A stretch of 34,570 nucleotides of DNA from assembly GCF_000208925.1 (NCBI RefSeq), contig NW_001914983.1, forward strand, positions 1-34,570. Reading direction: 5' to 3'. Origin of the DNA: Entamoeba histolytica HM-1:IMSS (taxonomy: Eukaryota > Evosea > Mastigamoebida > Endamoebidae). The position numbers were made by a program, and so were the translations under genes. Below, in pieces: positions 19,355 through 28,949 of the stretch (position 1 is its first letter; every line of letters starts with the position of its first letter). The notes under the pieces were generated by a model, which was not told where the DNA came from, made no database searches, and was given only the letters and a program-made list of their open reading frames with translations.

Positions 19355-20120
19355 ATTGTAATTTTTTTTTCTTCTATATTTTTAAGTGTTATTTTATTTT
19401 AATTAATATTAACCAACACCCAATATTACTTGCAAATTTAATGATATAAGTTATTTCTTTAAAACTTCTTTAAAACCTTTGTAATAAATAGGAAGTACCT
19501 GAACAATAGATTTTATGTGTAATGAAACTATGAATATGAGAGATAATTCCTTGTTAATTCAATAAAATACATTCAATTGGTTTTGAGGTAATATTTTTTA
19601 TTGAAACATAACAAGATTAAGTCATGTAATAAATAAAGTTTTGTGTAAATAGAAGTATCTAATTTGTCTAATATGATTCTTGTTGACATTCATTTATGTT
19701 ATTAATTATTTCTTCTATTTTGTTTGTTACTTAATTATCTTGTTTTCATAAGAAAATACATTGTTTTTTTATGTGTTTTACACTAAGACAAAATTCTACA
19801 TATTCATTCTATTGAATTGAATATAATGTATTTTATGAAAGAGTCAATTAGTTTTAAAAACACTATGAAGAAGTTGTTTTGGAAACATTAGTTGTAATCG
19901 GGAATAGAACAATATCAATATAACTGACAAAACGTTTTTTTATGTTTGAGGTTGATGAAAAAAAAAACTATTTGGCTGTAAAATTAAGATGATTTTTTTC
20001 TTTAAGATAACAAAAGGAATATATGTTGAGGGTGAGCTTTCAATCTATCTGTTCAAATAATTCAATAAAATTTGAAAAAAAGAACTTAATAAAAATAAAA
20101 TCAAAACAATTTCAGTAGAA
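19355..20120. other. Intergenic between the two TBC genes
   Basis: 766 bases of AT-rich DNA with no supported gene. An AGAAC word about 35 bases before the ATG at 20121 (about 20080-20085) may be the GAAC element of the downstream gene. Confidence 0.55.
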
Positions 20121-22040
20121 ATGAAAACGTTATCAAACAGTTACAAAGGAGAATCGAAATTAAGTAAATATGTTTCAGTATCTAAAAGTTCATATTCTAC
20201 AACAACAACACCTCCATTAGAAGAAACGTTATTTATGTTTTCAAATATTTGTATTATGAATAATGACTATTTAATTGAAGGGAAGTTAGAACTATGTTCA
20301 ATTGATGGGATTGTTACATTGAAATACATACCAACATTAAATCTACAAACAAATTCAACAATGAATTTAGGAGAATTTGAATATATTTTAAAAGTAGAAC
20401 ATATTGAATCAATTGAAGTTTTAAATACTAAAATAATTAATTCTACCACAAATAAACGATTCTACCAAATTCATTTTAAAACACAAACACATGTATTTCT
20501 TATTTATCCAAATTTCTTATTTCCAACAACTGCAACAATAGATATTCTTATTGAACAAATTAATATGAATGGATTTAAATGTATTTTAAGTCATCCTATA
20601 AAGAAAGATGTATTTCCAATAACTTATCAAGTTAAAAAACAAATATTTGATAGTGAACATTCTCAAGTTCATACACCAGTTCCAATTTATCCAAAACATA
20701 AAGAAAATGAACCAATATTGACAAATGATATTGATAAAGTATATAAACCATTATCTCTTCCATTGGCAATACGTCATAGATCAAAAAGTGTCTCTTTAAA
20801 TGTTAATTCAAAAGTAAATTTACAAAAACGTTTTGAAGAAAATCCTAAAAGAAAATCATTAAAATTAACAAAAGAAGAAATTGTTAATGAAGAAATAAAT
20901 GGGTTTTCTTTTGAATGGAATACATTAGCTGTTGGAGAAGAAATAATTAATCCATTTACTAATGATGAAATCATTAGATCAAATACATTTTATTCTGGAT
21001 TAAAAGAAAATGTAAGAGGATTTGGTTGGAAGAAATGTCTTGGAGGGTCATATGAAGAACTTTATTTTCCATCATTAATTATTGTTGATTATCTTAATGT
21101 AATTAATTTAGAATGGTGGAAACGAGTAAAAGATAATATTTTAAAGGATATTCCAAGAACAGAAATTGATGGGATTTATTTTAAACGTGAAAGTCAAGAA
21201 TTTTATAAAGTAAAAAGAATTTTAGAAGCATATTGTGGAAGTCATAGTAATATTGGATTTAAACAAGGAATGACAGATATTTTAGCAGTTATTTTAAAAG
21301 TAGTTGATGATGAAAAACAACAATATTCATTATTTTGTAATATTATGGAATTTATATCTCCATTTTGTGATAATAATATGGAAAGTATTTTAACTGGATT
21401 TGGATATATCATTCAAACATTAGACAATGAATTATATAATGTAATAATGAATAAATGTAATGGATTTGTTTTTGTTTATCAATGGCTAATTCTATTATTT
21501 AAAAGAGAATTTAGTTTAACAAATATCTTTAGAATATGGGATTCTATATTTGCATATCCTTCAAGAAAGTTTCATTTATTTATTGGTGCATCTATATTAT
21601 TAGATCATTCTCAAAAAATAAAATCAAGTGAATTTAGATTTGATGAATTATTAATATATCTTCAAAGTCTTCAAGGACTTTTAAAAACAGATATCATTTA
21701 TAAAGCAGATTGTAATTATAAAACTTTCATGGAAATAGCTTCTATTTCTGTTAAAAGAATTGTTTTTGGAAGTGATACTCTTCTTTTAAAAAATACTAAA
21801 AAAGGATTATCTCCTACAATATCTCAACCTGCTTCTCCTAAACTCTATCATGTGGATAACGTCAATTCAATTGTTTTAAACCAAATTAAAAATAAAATTG
21901 GAACTGAACCTTTCATTCATCCTTTACCTCAAAATCCTACACAATCCCAATTACAACTTCATTTAATAGAAATTTGTGATCATGATAATTGGTGTAGAAA
22001 ATTAAATTATGAATTAAATATGTCTCATCTTAATAAATAA
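20121..22040 (+). CDS. TBC-domain RabGAP with long N-terminal region
   Basis: A 639-residue protein. The TBC domain covers about 290-520. It starts at FYSGLKENVRGFGWKKCLGG (290-309), has the arginine finger in DIPRTEIDG (Arg346) and the glutamine finger in GFKQGMTDIL (Gln382), and ends with WLILLFKREFSLTNIFRIWD (455-474). The order and the RGFGWKKLLG-like start recall the GYP7/TBC1D15 group, though subfamily is uncertain. Residues about 35-155 form a beta-rich segment (FSNICIMNNDYLIEGKLELC...FYQIHFKTQTHVFLIY) that resembles the PH/GRAM-like N-terminus of such GAPs and may bind membranes. Basic, Ser-rich linkers surround residues 215-250. It should inactivate a Rab on an endomembrane. It is not an obvious tandem duplicate of the upstream TBC gene, because outside the motifs the two differ strongly. 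Confidence 0.92.
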   Translation: MKTLSNSYKGESKLSKYVSVSKSSYSTTTTPPLEETLFMFSNICIMNNDYLIEGKLELCSIDGIVTLKYIPTLNLQTNSTMNLGEFEYILKVEHIESIEVLNTKIINSTTNKRFYQIHFKTQTHVFLIYPNFLFPTTATIDILIEQINMNGFKCILSHPIKKDVFPITYQVKKQIFDSEHSQVHTPVPIYPKHKENEPILTNDIDKVYKPLSLPLAIRHRSKSVSLNVNSKVNLQKRFEENPKRKSLKLTKEEIVNEEINGFSFEWNTLAVGEEIINPFTNDEIIRSNTFYSGLKENVRGFGWKKCLGGSYEELYFPSLIIVDYLNVINLEWWKRVKDNILKDIPRTEIDGIYFKRESQEFYKVKRILEAYCGSHSNIGFKQGMTDILAVILKVVDDEKQQYSLFCNIMEFISPFCDNNMESILTGFGYIIQTLDNELYNVIMNKCNGFVFVYQWLILLFKREFSLTNIFRIWDSIFAYPSRKFHLFIGASILLDHSQKIKSSEFRFDELLIYLQSLQGLLKTDIIYKADCNYKTFMEIASISVKRIVFGSDTLLLKNTKKGLSPTISQPASPKLYHVDNVNSIVLNQIKNKIGTEPFIHPLPQNPTQSQLQLHLIEICDHDNWCRKLNYELNMSHLNK

Positions 22041-22180
22041 TTTTTTGTATTATTATTTTAAGTTCTTTTTTTTTTAGTTTCTTTTTTAGAAAACATCAAA
22101 ATATAAATATAATTTATATAATAATAAATTAACTATAATTTATACAAAATCTTAAAAATCATTTTAAAGTTGATTTTACT

Positions 22181-23941
22181 ATGAAAATCATTTCTTTTAT
22201 ACTTCTCTTCATCTCTTTGTGTTTTGCTGAAACATTAAAACAAAAAAAGAAATTAGAAATTACAAAACCTGAATTAGAACGATTTAAAAAATTAGTTTCA
22301 AAAAGAATAGATAAACAACTCTCAAAAAGTCCTACTGAATTAATTCATACACATCATTTAGAACATCTTAAACTTCACTTAACATTCTACAAGAAAGAAT
22401 TAGAGAAATTAGTACATTCTAAAGATCAAATTGATAAGAAAAGAATCCCAAAATTATCAGGAAAAATTAGAAAGATTGAAATTGAATTAGCTAATGAACA
22501 AAAACGAATTAATTCAAATGCAAAGAAAATGGCAAAAGAAATAAGTAAAAGTATTAGTAAATATAGAAAAATGTATGTCGATGAAGCCCTTCAAAGAGCA
22601 CAAGGAAATAAAGCTGCAACAAACATTAGAAAGGCAAAAGAAACTTTTCGTGAAGAAATTGACAAGATTAATCTTGATCTTGTCAAACAAAAAGCAGCAC
22701 GTCATCCCCCAATCAATCACCATGTTACTAAGAAGAAATTAGAACAACTAAAGTTAAAAACAAAAATCTTAATGAATCGAACTATCCAAAAGATTGCGGA
22801 ACAAAATGGATTGAAACAAGAAGTTAAAAAAGCAAATGTCAAAAAAACATTATTAAAGAAAGAATTATTTGAAGTAGAAAATGAACAAAGAAAGAAATTA
22901 ATAGATTTAGTTGGAAGTTGGAGAGAAAAACTATTAGATGTTGAACTTCAAATAAAAAAACATCACGAACGATTAAGGTTTACTGGAATTTCTGCAGCAG
23001 AACAAAAACATATTCAAATACAATTAAAAGAATTGGAAGAAAGAAAAAAAATCATTAAAAAACATGTCAAAGAAGCAGAAAATAGTATTGTTATTGAGCT
23101 AAGAAAATTAATCAGAAAATCTATTGAAAGAATCACTGTTGTTGGTGAAACAATGGTTATTCTTTCAGAACGAAGTGCAATTCAAAGAAATAATGGCATG
23201 ATGAATGGTGTTAGAATTCAAGCAAAGAGTATAACTGGCAATGATAACATGTGGAAAAAGGTTAATGGGAAAGAAATTATTGGACCAATGAATAGTAGTC
23301 AAGAACAAGAAAGTCGACTTGAAGAAAACAAGTTTAGACGAGTTGTTGTTGAAGAAAGTAAAGCCATTGAAGAAGAATTAAAACGACATCTCCAAAGAAG
23401 AGAATGGTTGAAAATTGCAGTTCAAAAAGGAAGAAATGTTGTTGGTGAATTAGACATTGCTAACAATGATGTTAGAATGTTGGAAATGGGAATAGAGGAG
23501 ATTCGTAGATATGTTCAAGAGACATTAGTTCGAGCACACAGTGGTTGGGCAATTAAGATTGCAGAAGGAATTTTAAAACGAAAGAATGCATTTGAACGAC
23601 TAAGAAAATATTGTGAAAAAATGGGTAAGAAAGGAGAACAATGGGAAGCTGAATTTCATTGGAAAGCTCAAGCAGAGATAGGTAAAGGGATTAATGGAAT
23701 CAAACAATTAAATCTTGAGTTATTAAAATATGCATTAAAAGAATTAGATATTGCAGCAAAACAACTTGGAGAAGGTGTTCAAATGAATGATCCATTAATT
23801 GAAGATTTAAGAATTAATTACGATGAATGGAGAAGAGTTGTTAAACGAAGTATAGATAGATTATATCAAATAGAAAGGATTAATACTCATTTTGAAAAGA
23901 AAAAGGAAAAGGGAACTTATGTGAGAGATGTTTTGCTTTAA
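22181..23941 (+). CDS. Secreted coiled-coil protein; C-terminal end frameshifted
   Basis: A 586-residue protein beginning with a signal peptide (MKIISFILLFISLCFA, cleavage expected before ETLK). It is otherwise Lys/Glu-rich, almost continuous coiled coil (for example KLSGKIRKIEIELANEQKR and QIQLKELEERKKIIKKHVKE). It has no TM segment or retention signal, so it is predicted to enter the secretory pathway or be secreted. Catalytic motifs and a named family are not recognisable. The reading frame ends at TAA 23939-23941, but protein-like sequence goes on in another frame to 24153. The shift occurs in the A-rich run at about 23894-23910, so this C-terminus (after HFEKKKEKG) is probably not the ancestral one. 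The preceding intergenic is short (140 bases) and A/T-rich. Confidence 0.78.
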   Translation: MKIISFILLFISLCFAETLKQKKKLEITKPELERFKKLVSKRIDKQLSKSPTELIHTHHLEHLKLHLTFYKKELEKLVHSKDQIDKKRIPKLSGKIRKIEIELANEQKRINSNAKKMAKEISKSISKYRKMYVDEALQRAQGNKAATNIRKAKETFREEIDKINLDLVKQKAARHPPINHHVTKKKLEQLKLKTKILMNRTIQKIAEQNGLKQEVKKANVKKTLLKKELFEVENEQRKKLIDLVGSWREKLLDVELQIKKHHERLRFTGISAAEQKHIQIQLKELEERKKIIKKHVKEAENSIVIELRKLIRKSIERITVVGETMVILSERSAIQRNNGMMNGVRIQAKSITGNDNMWKKVNGKEIIGPMNSSQEQESRLEENKFRRVVVEESKAIEEELKRHLQRREWLKIAVQKGRNVVGELDIANNDVRMLEMGIEEIRRYVQETLVRAHSGWAIKIAEGILKRKNAFERLRKYCEKMGKKGEQWEAEFHWKAQAEIGKGINGIKQLNLELLKYALKELDIAAKQLGEGVQMNDPLIEDLRINYDEWRRVVKRSIDRLYQIERINTHFEKKKEKGTYVRDVLL

Positions 23942-24153
23942 CTAAAACAATAAGAAGCGCTGCATTTGAAACAAAGAAACAAAATATCATTTCTGATTTG
24001 CTCAAAAAGAAACGTGATGAATTTGAGACAATTGGAGCAACTGGTTTTTGTAATGAAGTCGCGATGAACTTAATGACATTGTATGACACTCAATCACTTG
24101 ACTTTATCACACCAACAAACCATGAAATGTGTCAAAAAGTCAAAACGTGCTAA
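23896..24153 (+). pseudogene. Out-of-frame C-terminal continuation of the 22181 gene
   Basis: In the frame offset by one base from the main frame, the sequence is open from 23896 to the TAA at 24151-24153. It reads CERCFALTKTIRSAAFE, then ISDLLKKKRDEFETIGATGF, then MNLMTLYDTQSLDFITP, ending in CQKVKTC. Composition and helix pattern match the upstream protein, and the piece has no good start of its own. Between the two frames lies a GAAAAGAAAAAGGAAAAGGG-type run, a likely slip point. A splice explanation fails: the only GT (23921) pairs with no TAG that keeps the frame. Either a one-base indel has truncated the gene here, or a base-call error, or real frameshifting, is involved. Confidence 0.7.
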
Positions 24154-24226
24154 TTTAAAGATTGCGGTGATTCTTGAATATCGCATCTATAACACAACTC
24201 ATTAATAATAGAGAGAATAATCAACC

Positions 24227-24250
24227 GAACTATAAAAATACCATAACCCT
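24227..24250 (+). promoter_or_regulatory. IMP3 core promoter with AACCCT motif
   Basis: GAAC (24227-24230) runs into CTATAAAAATA (24230-24240), a TATA-like box, followed by AACCCT (24245-24250), 30 nt before the ATG at 24280. The AACCCT core is shared with the other ribosome-biogenesis genes. Confidence 0.5.
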
Positions 24251-24279
24251 GAAACAACATAAAAACATAAAAGAAATTA

Positions 24280-24897
24280 ATGGTGAGAAAGCTTAAATAT
24301 CATGAGTCAAAATTATTGAAAAAAGTTGATTTTGTTGATTGGCGTCGTGATAAAGGAATTAGAAAAGCAGGAATTATGGCTCGATTTCACATTCATGACG
24401 AAAGTGAATTTGAAGCTTATGAAAAAGCAGTATTAAATTTAAGAAAACTTAGTTTTTTGTTACAAAAATTACCTAAAGATGATGCATTTCGTATGGTATT
24501 AACAAAAAGAATTTGTGACAGGTTGTTTGTTTGATAATTCAAAATATCCTTCATAAGTACCACAGTAATAATTGATGTTAGATATGACTTAGGGGTTATT
24601 ATATTACCCGAAAAGGGATTACATATGATTGATGTTATTCATGCCTCTGACTTTTGTAGAAGAAGATTAGCCATTGTTGTAAAGGCAAAAAAAATGGTGA
24701 CTGATGTTACACAAGCAGAGACATTAATTCAACAAGGTCATATCAAAGTTGGACCAGATGTGATTAGAAATCCAGCATATATTGTTTCAAGAAAAAAAGA
24801 AGATTTTGTGACTTGGGATGATGAATCAAAGATGAGAAGAAAGATTAATGAGTTCAAGAGTCAAGAAGATGACTATGATCTTGGAGGAATAGACTAA
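24280..24897 (+). CDS. IMP3: IMP3, U3 snoRNP protein (two exons)
   Basis: IMP3 belongs to the Mpp10-Imp3-Imp4 part of the U3 snoRNP and helps U3 pair with pre-rRNA during 18S processing. Exon 1 is 24280-24524 and exon 2 is 24582-24897, giving 186 residues (human: 184). Exon 1 carries the IMP3 beginning MVRKLKYHESKLLKKVDFVD. Exon 2 carries the S4-type RNA-binding domain: ASDFCRRRL, then AETLIQQGHIKVGPDVIRNP, then the family ending EDFVTWDDESKMRRKINEF and DDYDL. Joining the exons gives DRLYDLGVILPEKGLHMIDV across the junction, aligned without gap to [20 protein letters not shown] in human IMP3. Annotating the two parts as separate small ORFs would be wrong. Its stop is about 45 bases from the stop of the convergent USP gene. 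Confidence 0.94.
24525..24581 (+). other. Spliceosomal intron of IMP3, 57 nt
   Basis: The intron runs from GTTTGTTTGATAATTC to GATGTTAG, interrupts a Leu codon after its second base and contains in-frame stops. Splicing restores the conserved LYxLG segment of IMP3, so homology fixes both ends. A second TAG eight bases downstream (24589-24591) gives the wrong frame. Confidence 0.9.
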
Positions 24898-24941
24898 TTG
24901 ATTGTTTGAAGTAAACTATTCCATTTAAGCACTCTAAAAAA

Positions 24942-27362
24942 TCAATTAATGAACGTTTCAAAACATCCTTGAAGTATTGAATATTTTGAAAGAAGAGTCA
25001 TATAATAGTCCATTACTTCTGTCCGACTATTCTCTGATTTGATTGAACATTGTGTTGTAACAATTAAATCTTTCAATATTGTTTGTTTTTCTGTGTCTTT
25101 TTCTGTGATTAATCGTTGTATGAGTGATTTAAGAAGAGGAAGAAGATTGAGAAAAGTTCCTGTGTTTTTAATGAGTTTTTTTAATGAGTCTTTGTATTTT
25201 TTAATATCATTTAACTGAGATGTAGTAGTAATTAATGAAAGTACATCTTGAATAAATGGAATATCGTTTTGAATAAGCCATTGTTGGAAATAGTTACAAA
25301 GAATTAAAAGTAACTGATATGACTCTTCTGAAAGAGAAGAAGAATGAACAAGTAAGTGAAGAATCGTCATTTCATAAGGAGTTGCCTCACCTAAACCAAA
25401 CCATTCTTCACATTTTACAAACAATTTTGAAAGAAGGTTGTGTTGATGTGAAGTAGTATATTTTGGGATTAATTCAACAAGTTTAGTTGCAATCCAGGTA
25501 TTATTTTCTGATGATTTGTCAAATAGTTCAATACATATTAAAGCATGTTTTAATGTTGTTGTACCAACAATACAGTCAGTAATGATTGTGGGTAGTTCAT
25601 TTTGTTTTGAAACAAGTTCCTGTATTATGGAGATTGATTTATTTTCTATTGTGGTGATTAAAGAATGAATATCTTTAAAGAATGAATATTCTCCTTTATA
25701 GAGTATGAGAGTAAGTAAGTCAATGCATTCTTGACTCTTCCATTGTGAGGAAGAGTCAATTATTTGTTTTTCAGTCCATTCATAGAGTTGTTTATCATGA
25801 ACAATAATATTCATAGAGTTACATTCGTTATTGTTTTGAACTTGTTCTTTGTTGGTATTTTGAATTTGATTAGGTTCTTTTGTTTTGTAAAATAGAATTG
25901 ATGCTGATAATGAGTTGCTCACTGTTCCATATCCATCTTCAAGGATTCTTTTTTCATTATATTCCACAACAACTTTATCATTACATTTCCACCACTTCCC
26001 ATTATTATCCTTAATGATTGATGTATAATGCCCCATTTCTGTTGTTCCAGAGTGCAAAACAATCCCATTTAATATCATTTCTTTATCATTCCATTTCATT
26101 TTAAGAGGAAAGTCAAATCGTTTATTAAATTTATAGATTCTTCCTCCTTCAATAGTTTTATTTCTATTAATTCCAATGATGAGACTCTCAGATAGTTCAT
26201 AACTTATCTGTTTGATTTGTTTTGTTTTTTTGTTACAAAATAGACAATCAATATCATTCATTTCTTCTTCTTTAATTAAATTACTCAGTGCTTGGTCCAA
26301 AGATTCATTGTTCACAGAATCAACAGATATTGATGTATTTATTTCATTTCTTTCCCGAACTTTTTGACACTCTGTACATTTCAGTGTTGTTTTTGTAATA
26401 ACTTTAAATTCATTGACACAACTGTTGATTAGTGCTTTGTTATCTTCATTAAGAATATCAAGTAAATTGGTCAAGAAGAGATATGCATCATCTTGAACAC
26501 TAACATCAATTTTATTAGATGGTCCAAGAATGTTTTCAATAACATCTCTTGTCACAATCCAATTTTTGCTCTGTTCCATTCGTTCAAATAATGTTTTTAA
26601 TATGAAACAAGAACCACTACAATTACTTTGAAGAATAGACTCTTTAAAAGATTCATTGTTATGAAGTTGTTGAATGACACTATTAATATAACAAGTAGCA
26701 CCACAATTCTCCATCCCACAATATTTACGTAAGTTGTCAGGTTTTGCAAATAATGCTTCAATAAATTGTTGGTGATATTGAGTAATCAATTGATTTGTAA
26801 TTTGATTCATTAACTCATCCTTATTTGGTAAATAAGATATAAGTTGATAAACAGTGTTTCTGAGTTCTCTGAATTGTAATGGATGAATTGAAATAAGTTG
26901 GTTGATGATGATATGAAGAGTTTGGTTGATCAAACTAATTACTTTTTTATCAACAACCACCGCCTGTATAAGAATTTTGTATAATTCATACAATAGATTG
27001 TCTTGGTCATCTAAGGTATCTTTAGGTTCATGTCTTTTAATTAGTTCAAGTGCTGTTGATACAATGCATGGAAGAATACAATCGGGTAATTCATCAAATG
27101 GAGCATATTGGATAATATATCTCACAAAATTAATTAAAGGGATTGGGGTTTTTTCGTTAAAGCGAATGTAATGAGGAATAGCCATATACCCCAACGTTGG
27201 CTGACTAAAGATAAAATTGACAATTTTCTCAAATAAGACTATTCCATTATTATTCATCAAGTGTTCGTCTAATTGGGTGATGAAGCTCTTTGCAGTTGGT
27301 ATAGTTTCAATAGAAGAAGTTAAATCAGGACAAGGGGGATATGAAGGTTTCCAGCTAAGCAT
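24942..27362 (-). CDS. Ubiquitin-specific protease, USP9X/USP34-like
   Basis: An 806-residue deubiquitinase of the USP (C19) family, which removes ubiquitin from substrates. The catalytic domain runs from about 214 to 495. The Cys box is GMENCGATCYINSVIQQL with Cys224, and the His box is GHYTSIIKDNNGKWWKCND with His445 and Asn461/Asp462 as third residue. A Zn-ribbon is formed by CTEC (329-332) and CLFC (373-376) in the fingers. The usual GN before TCY is GA; this GATCYxNSVIQQL form is typical of the USP9X/USP24/USP34 group. That group also has long helical flanks, as here (1-210 and 500-806), though in animals they are far longer. It shares a 102-base divergent promoter region with the 27465 gene. 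Confidence 0.93.
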   Translation of the reverse strand: MLSWKPSYPPCPDLTSSIETIPTAKSFITQLDEHLMNNNGIVLFEKIVNFIFSQPTLGYMAIPHYIRFNEKTPIPLINFVRYIIQYAPFDELPDCILPCIVSTALELIKRHEPKDTLDDQDNLLYELYKILIQAVVVDKKVISLINQTLHIIINQLISIHPLQFRELRNTVYQLISYLPNKDELMNQITNQLITQYHQQFIEALFAKPDNLRKYCGMENCGATCYINSVIQQLHNNESFKESILQSNCSGSCFILKTLFERMEQSKNWIVTRDVIENILGPSNKIDVSVQDDAYLFLTNLLDILNEDNKALINSCVNEFKVITKTTLKCTECQKVRERNEINTSISVDSVNNESLDQALSNLIKEEEMNDIDCLFCNKKTKQIKQISYELSESLIIGINRNKTIEGGRIYKFNKRFDFPLKMKWNDKEMILNGIVLHSGTTEMGHYTSIIKDNNGKWWKCNDKVVVEYNEKRILEDGYGTVSNSLSASILFYKTKEPNQIQNTNKEQVQNNNECNSMNIIVHDKQLYEWTEKQIIDSSSQWKSQECIDLLTLILYKGEYSFFKDIHSLITTIENKSISIIQELVSKQNELPTIITDCIVGTTTLKHALICIELFDKSSENNTWIATKLVELIPKYTTSHQHNLLSKLFVKCEEWFGLGEATPYEMTILHLLVHSSSLSEESYQLLLILCNYFQQWLIQNDIPFIQDVLSLITTTSQLNDIKKYKDSLKKLIKNTGTFLNLLPLLKSLIQRLITEKDTEKQTILKDLIVTTQCSIKSENSRTEVMDYYMTLLSKYSILQGCFETFIN

Positions 27363-27464
27363 TATTAGATGAGTTGATAGTTTGGTAATAGTTTTCTATT
27401 AGGTTACAAAAAAACATAAAAGAAAAAATAAAAAAAATCAAAGAAACACTTGAAATTTCAAATT

Positions 27465-27821
27465 ATGACAGACAAACAAATGGAATTGTATTATCAAACA
27501 TTTCAAGAAGAATCAAAAAGCCGAATTGAATTTATTCAGAAAGAATGTGATAGAATGAAAAAAGAACTTAATTTAAAAGATGAAGAAATACAAGCATTGA
27601 AGAAGGAAAATGAGAAATTAAAACAGGAAAGTGAAAAAAGTCACAAACCAAAAGTTTGTGATTTAAAATTGACAGAAGAAGAATTTAAATATTTTAAAGA
27701 ATGTATTATAAATGTTGGACTCACTTATGATGATATTAAGGATTTAGAAATACCATCAACATACAATTCTGAGAAATTAAAAATATTCTTAGAAATGATA
27801 AATAAGACAAATAAAAATTAA
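27465..27821 (+). CDS. Small coiled-coil protein, unknown
   Basis: A 118-residue soluble protein. Residues about 10-62 form a continuous, highly charged coiled coil (RMKKELNLKDEEIQALKKEN). A short globular tail follows, LKLTEEEFKYFKECIINVGL and YDDIKDLEIPSTYNSEKL. I recognise no family. The upstream in-frame TTG is ignored in favour of the ATG at 27465, which lies 102 bases from the divergent USP start. The tail's acidic, hydrophobic pattern suggests a small helical binding module. Confidence 0.7.
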   Translation: MTDKQMELYYQTFQEESKSRIEFIQKECDRMKKELNLKDEEIQALKKENEKLKQESEKSHKPKVCDLKLTEEEFKYFKECIINVGLTYDDIKDLEIPSTYNSEKLKIFLEMINKTNKN

Positions 27822-27882
27822 AACCTTATCTAATTTATTGTTGGAGATGAAATTATAATTTAAAAATTTGTTTCGATTTTGT

Positions 27883-28860
27883 TCAAATAAAAATAGTTAA
27901 TATTGAACTTGTTTTAGAATGAATTTCAAAAGAACAATTTTCATATTGGTATAATTCAATATTATCACCAAGAAGTGTTGGATCTTCTGTTTTGAAATTC
28001 AATTCTTTCCATAATGATTCTGGTGTAACAATAACACCATTAGAGAATTTTACATTAAAGAAACATTTAGAATAATTACCAAAGAATGTATCACTTGGAT
28101 TGTTTGAATGAACAACAAATTTTTTAATGCAATGAGTTGTTGAGTCGAAGAGAATATCAAATCCTCTTGAAAAATAGTTATAAAAATAATCTCCAGTTGT
28201 GTTGACTTTCTTTTCTCCTTGTGGAAAACCAAGGTCAGCAGTCACTTTTTCAACATGTTCCTTATGATATAATATTATATTTCCTACAATTAATGATTGT
28301 GCAAGAACATCAATATCAACTTGAAGAAAAGATAATCCATATTCATTTAATGGTTCTATCTTGTCATCTTTAATAATAATTTTTGTTAATCCTAATTTCT
28401 TTCTTTCATTTCCTTTCTCTGCAGTACCAGAAAACTGAAATACAATAGAACCATCATATAATTCTGTCATATTATTGATTGTTCGTTCTTTCAATTTATT
28501 AAATGCTGTAGACAATTTTCCAAAAGTGTCCTCTTCGTCTTGTGGAGATGCTGATGTATGGACAAGAAATTCATGAGCAGACCTTTTGAGTTGAACCTTC
28601 ATATGCTCAATTTCAATGCAAATAAGAATTTGTTTTTTAGCATCAACATATAACGTTAATGAATGTGCCAAATTTTTAATAACAATCCTTCCTGTTGTTG
28701 GATATTCTTCATTATAACTAATATATGTTTGTGCAGAATTGGTTGCACTTGGTCCAATATCTAATGACTTTAAAATTTCAAACAATGGCATTCCAAGTTT
28801 AAATGGTCCAACACTAATTCCTTTAATAACGTTGAATGGTGATTGGAGTATTTCACTCAT
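27883..28860 (-). CDS. PHAF1 (UPF0183/C16orf70) homologue
   Basis: A 325-residue protein of the UPF0183 family. The human member, PHAF1/C16orf70, works with BCAS3 at autophagic membranes by binding phosphoinositides; that role here is inference. Family signs are GPFKLGMPLFEILKSL near the start (FTLGMPLAQAV in human), SLTLYVDAKKQILICIEIE, and best of all KVNTTGDYFYNYFSRGFDIL with DSTTHCIKKFVVHSNNP. The latter two match CNDYFFNYFTLGVDILFD and KVKKFVLHTNYPG of the human protein. It is shorter than the human protein (about 420 residues). The ATG at 28860-28858 is 89 bases from the divergent phosphoesterase start, so the two may share a promoter region. Confidence 0.88.
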   Translation of the reverse strand: MSEILQSPFNVIKGISVGPFKLGMPLFEILKSLDIGPSATNSAQTYISYNEEYPTTGRIVIKNLAHSLTLYVDAKKQILICIEIEHMKVQLKRSAHEFLVHTSASPQDEEDTFGKLSTAFNKLKERTINNMTELYDGSIVFQFSGTAEKGNERKKLGLTKIIIKDDKIEPLNEYGLSFLQVDIDVLAQSLIVGNIILYHKEHVEKVTADLGFPQGEKKVNTTGDYFYNYFSRGFDILFDSTTHCIKKFVVHSNNPSDTFFGNYSKCFFNVKFSNGVIVTPESLWKELNFKTEDPTLLGDNIELYQYENCSFEIHSKTSSILTIFI

Positions 28861-28949
28861 CTTTTCATTTTTAAGTTTTTAGATTTTCTCTTTTCTGATT
28901 GTGTTTGTCAAAAAAAAAACTGTTTATCTTTCAGTCATCCTTTTCTTTT

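Noticed and set aside
18245..22040. The two TBC genes as a recent tandem duplication
   Set aside because: Outside the catalytic motifs they differ in length and sequence, and only one has a long N-terminal region.
23921..23954. Intron explaining the frame change in the 22181 gene
   Set aside because: It would start GTGAGA and end AATAAG, not the GTTTGT...TAG pattern, and splicing leads to a stop within five codons.
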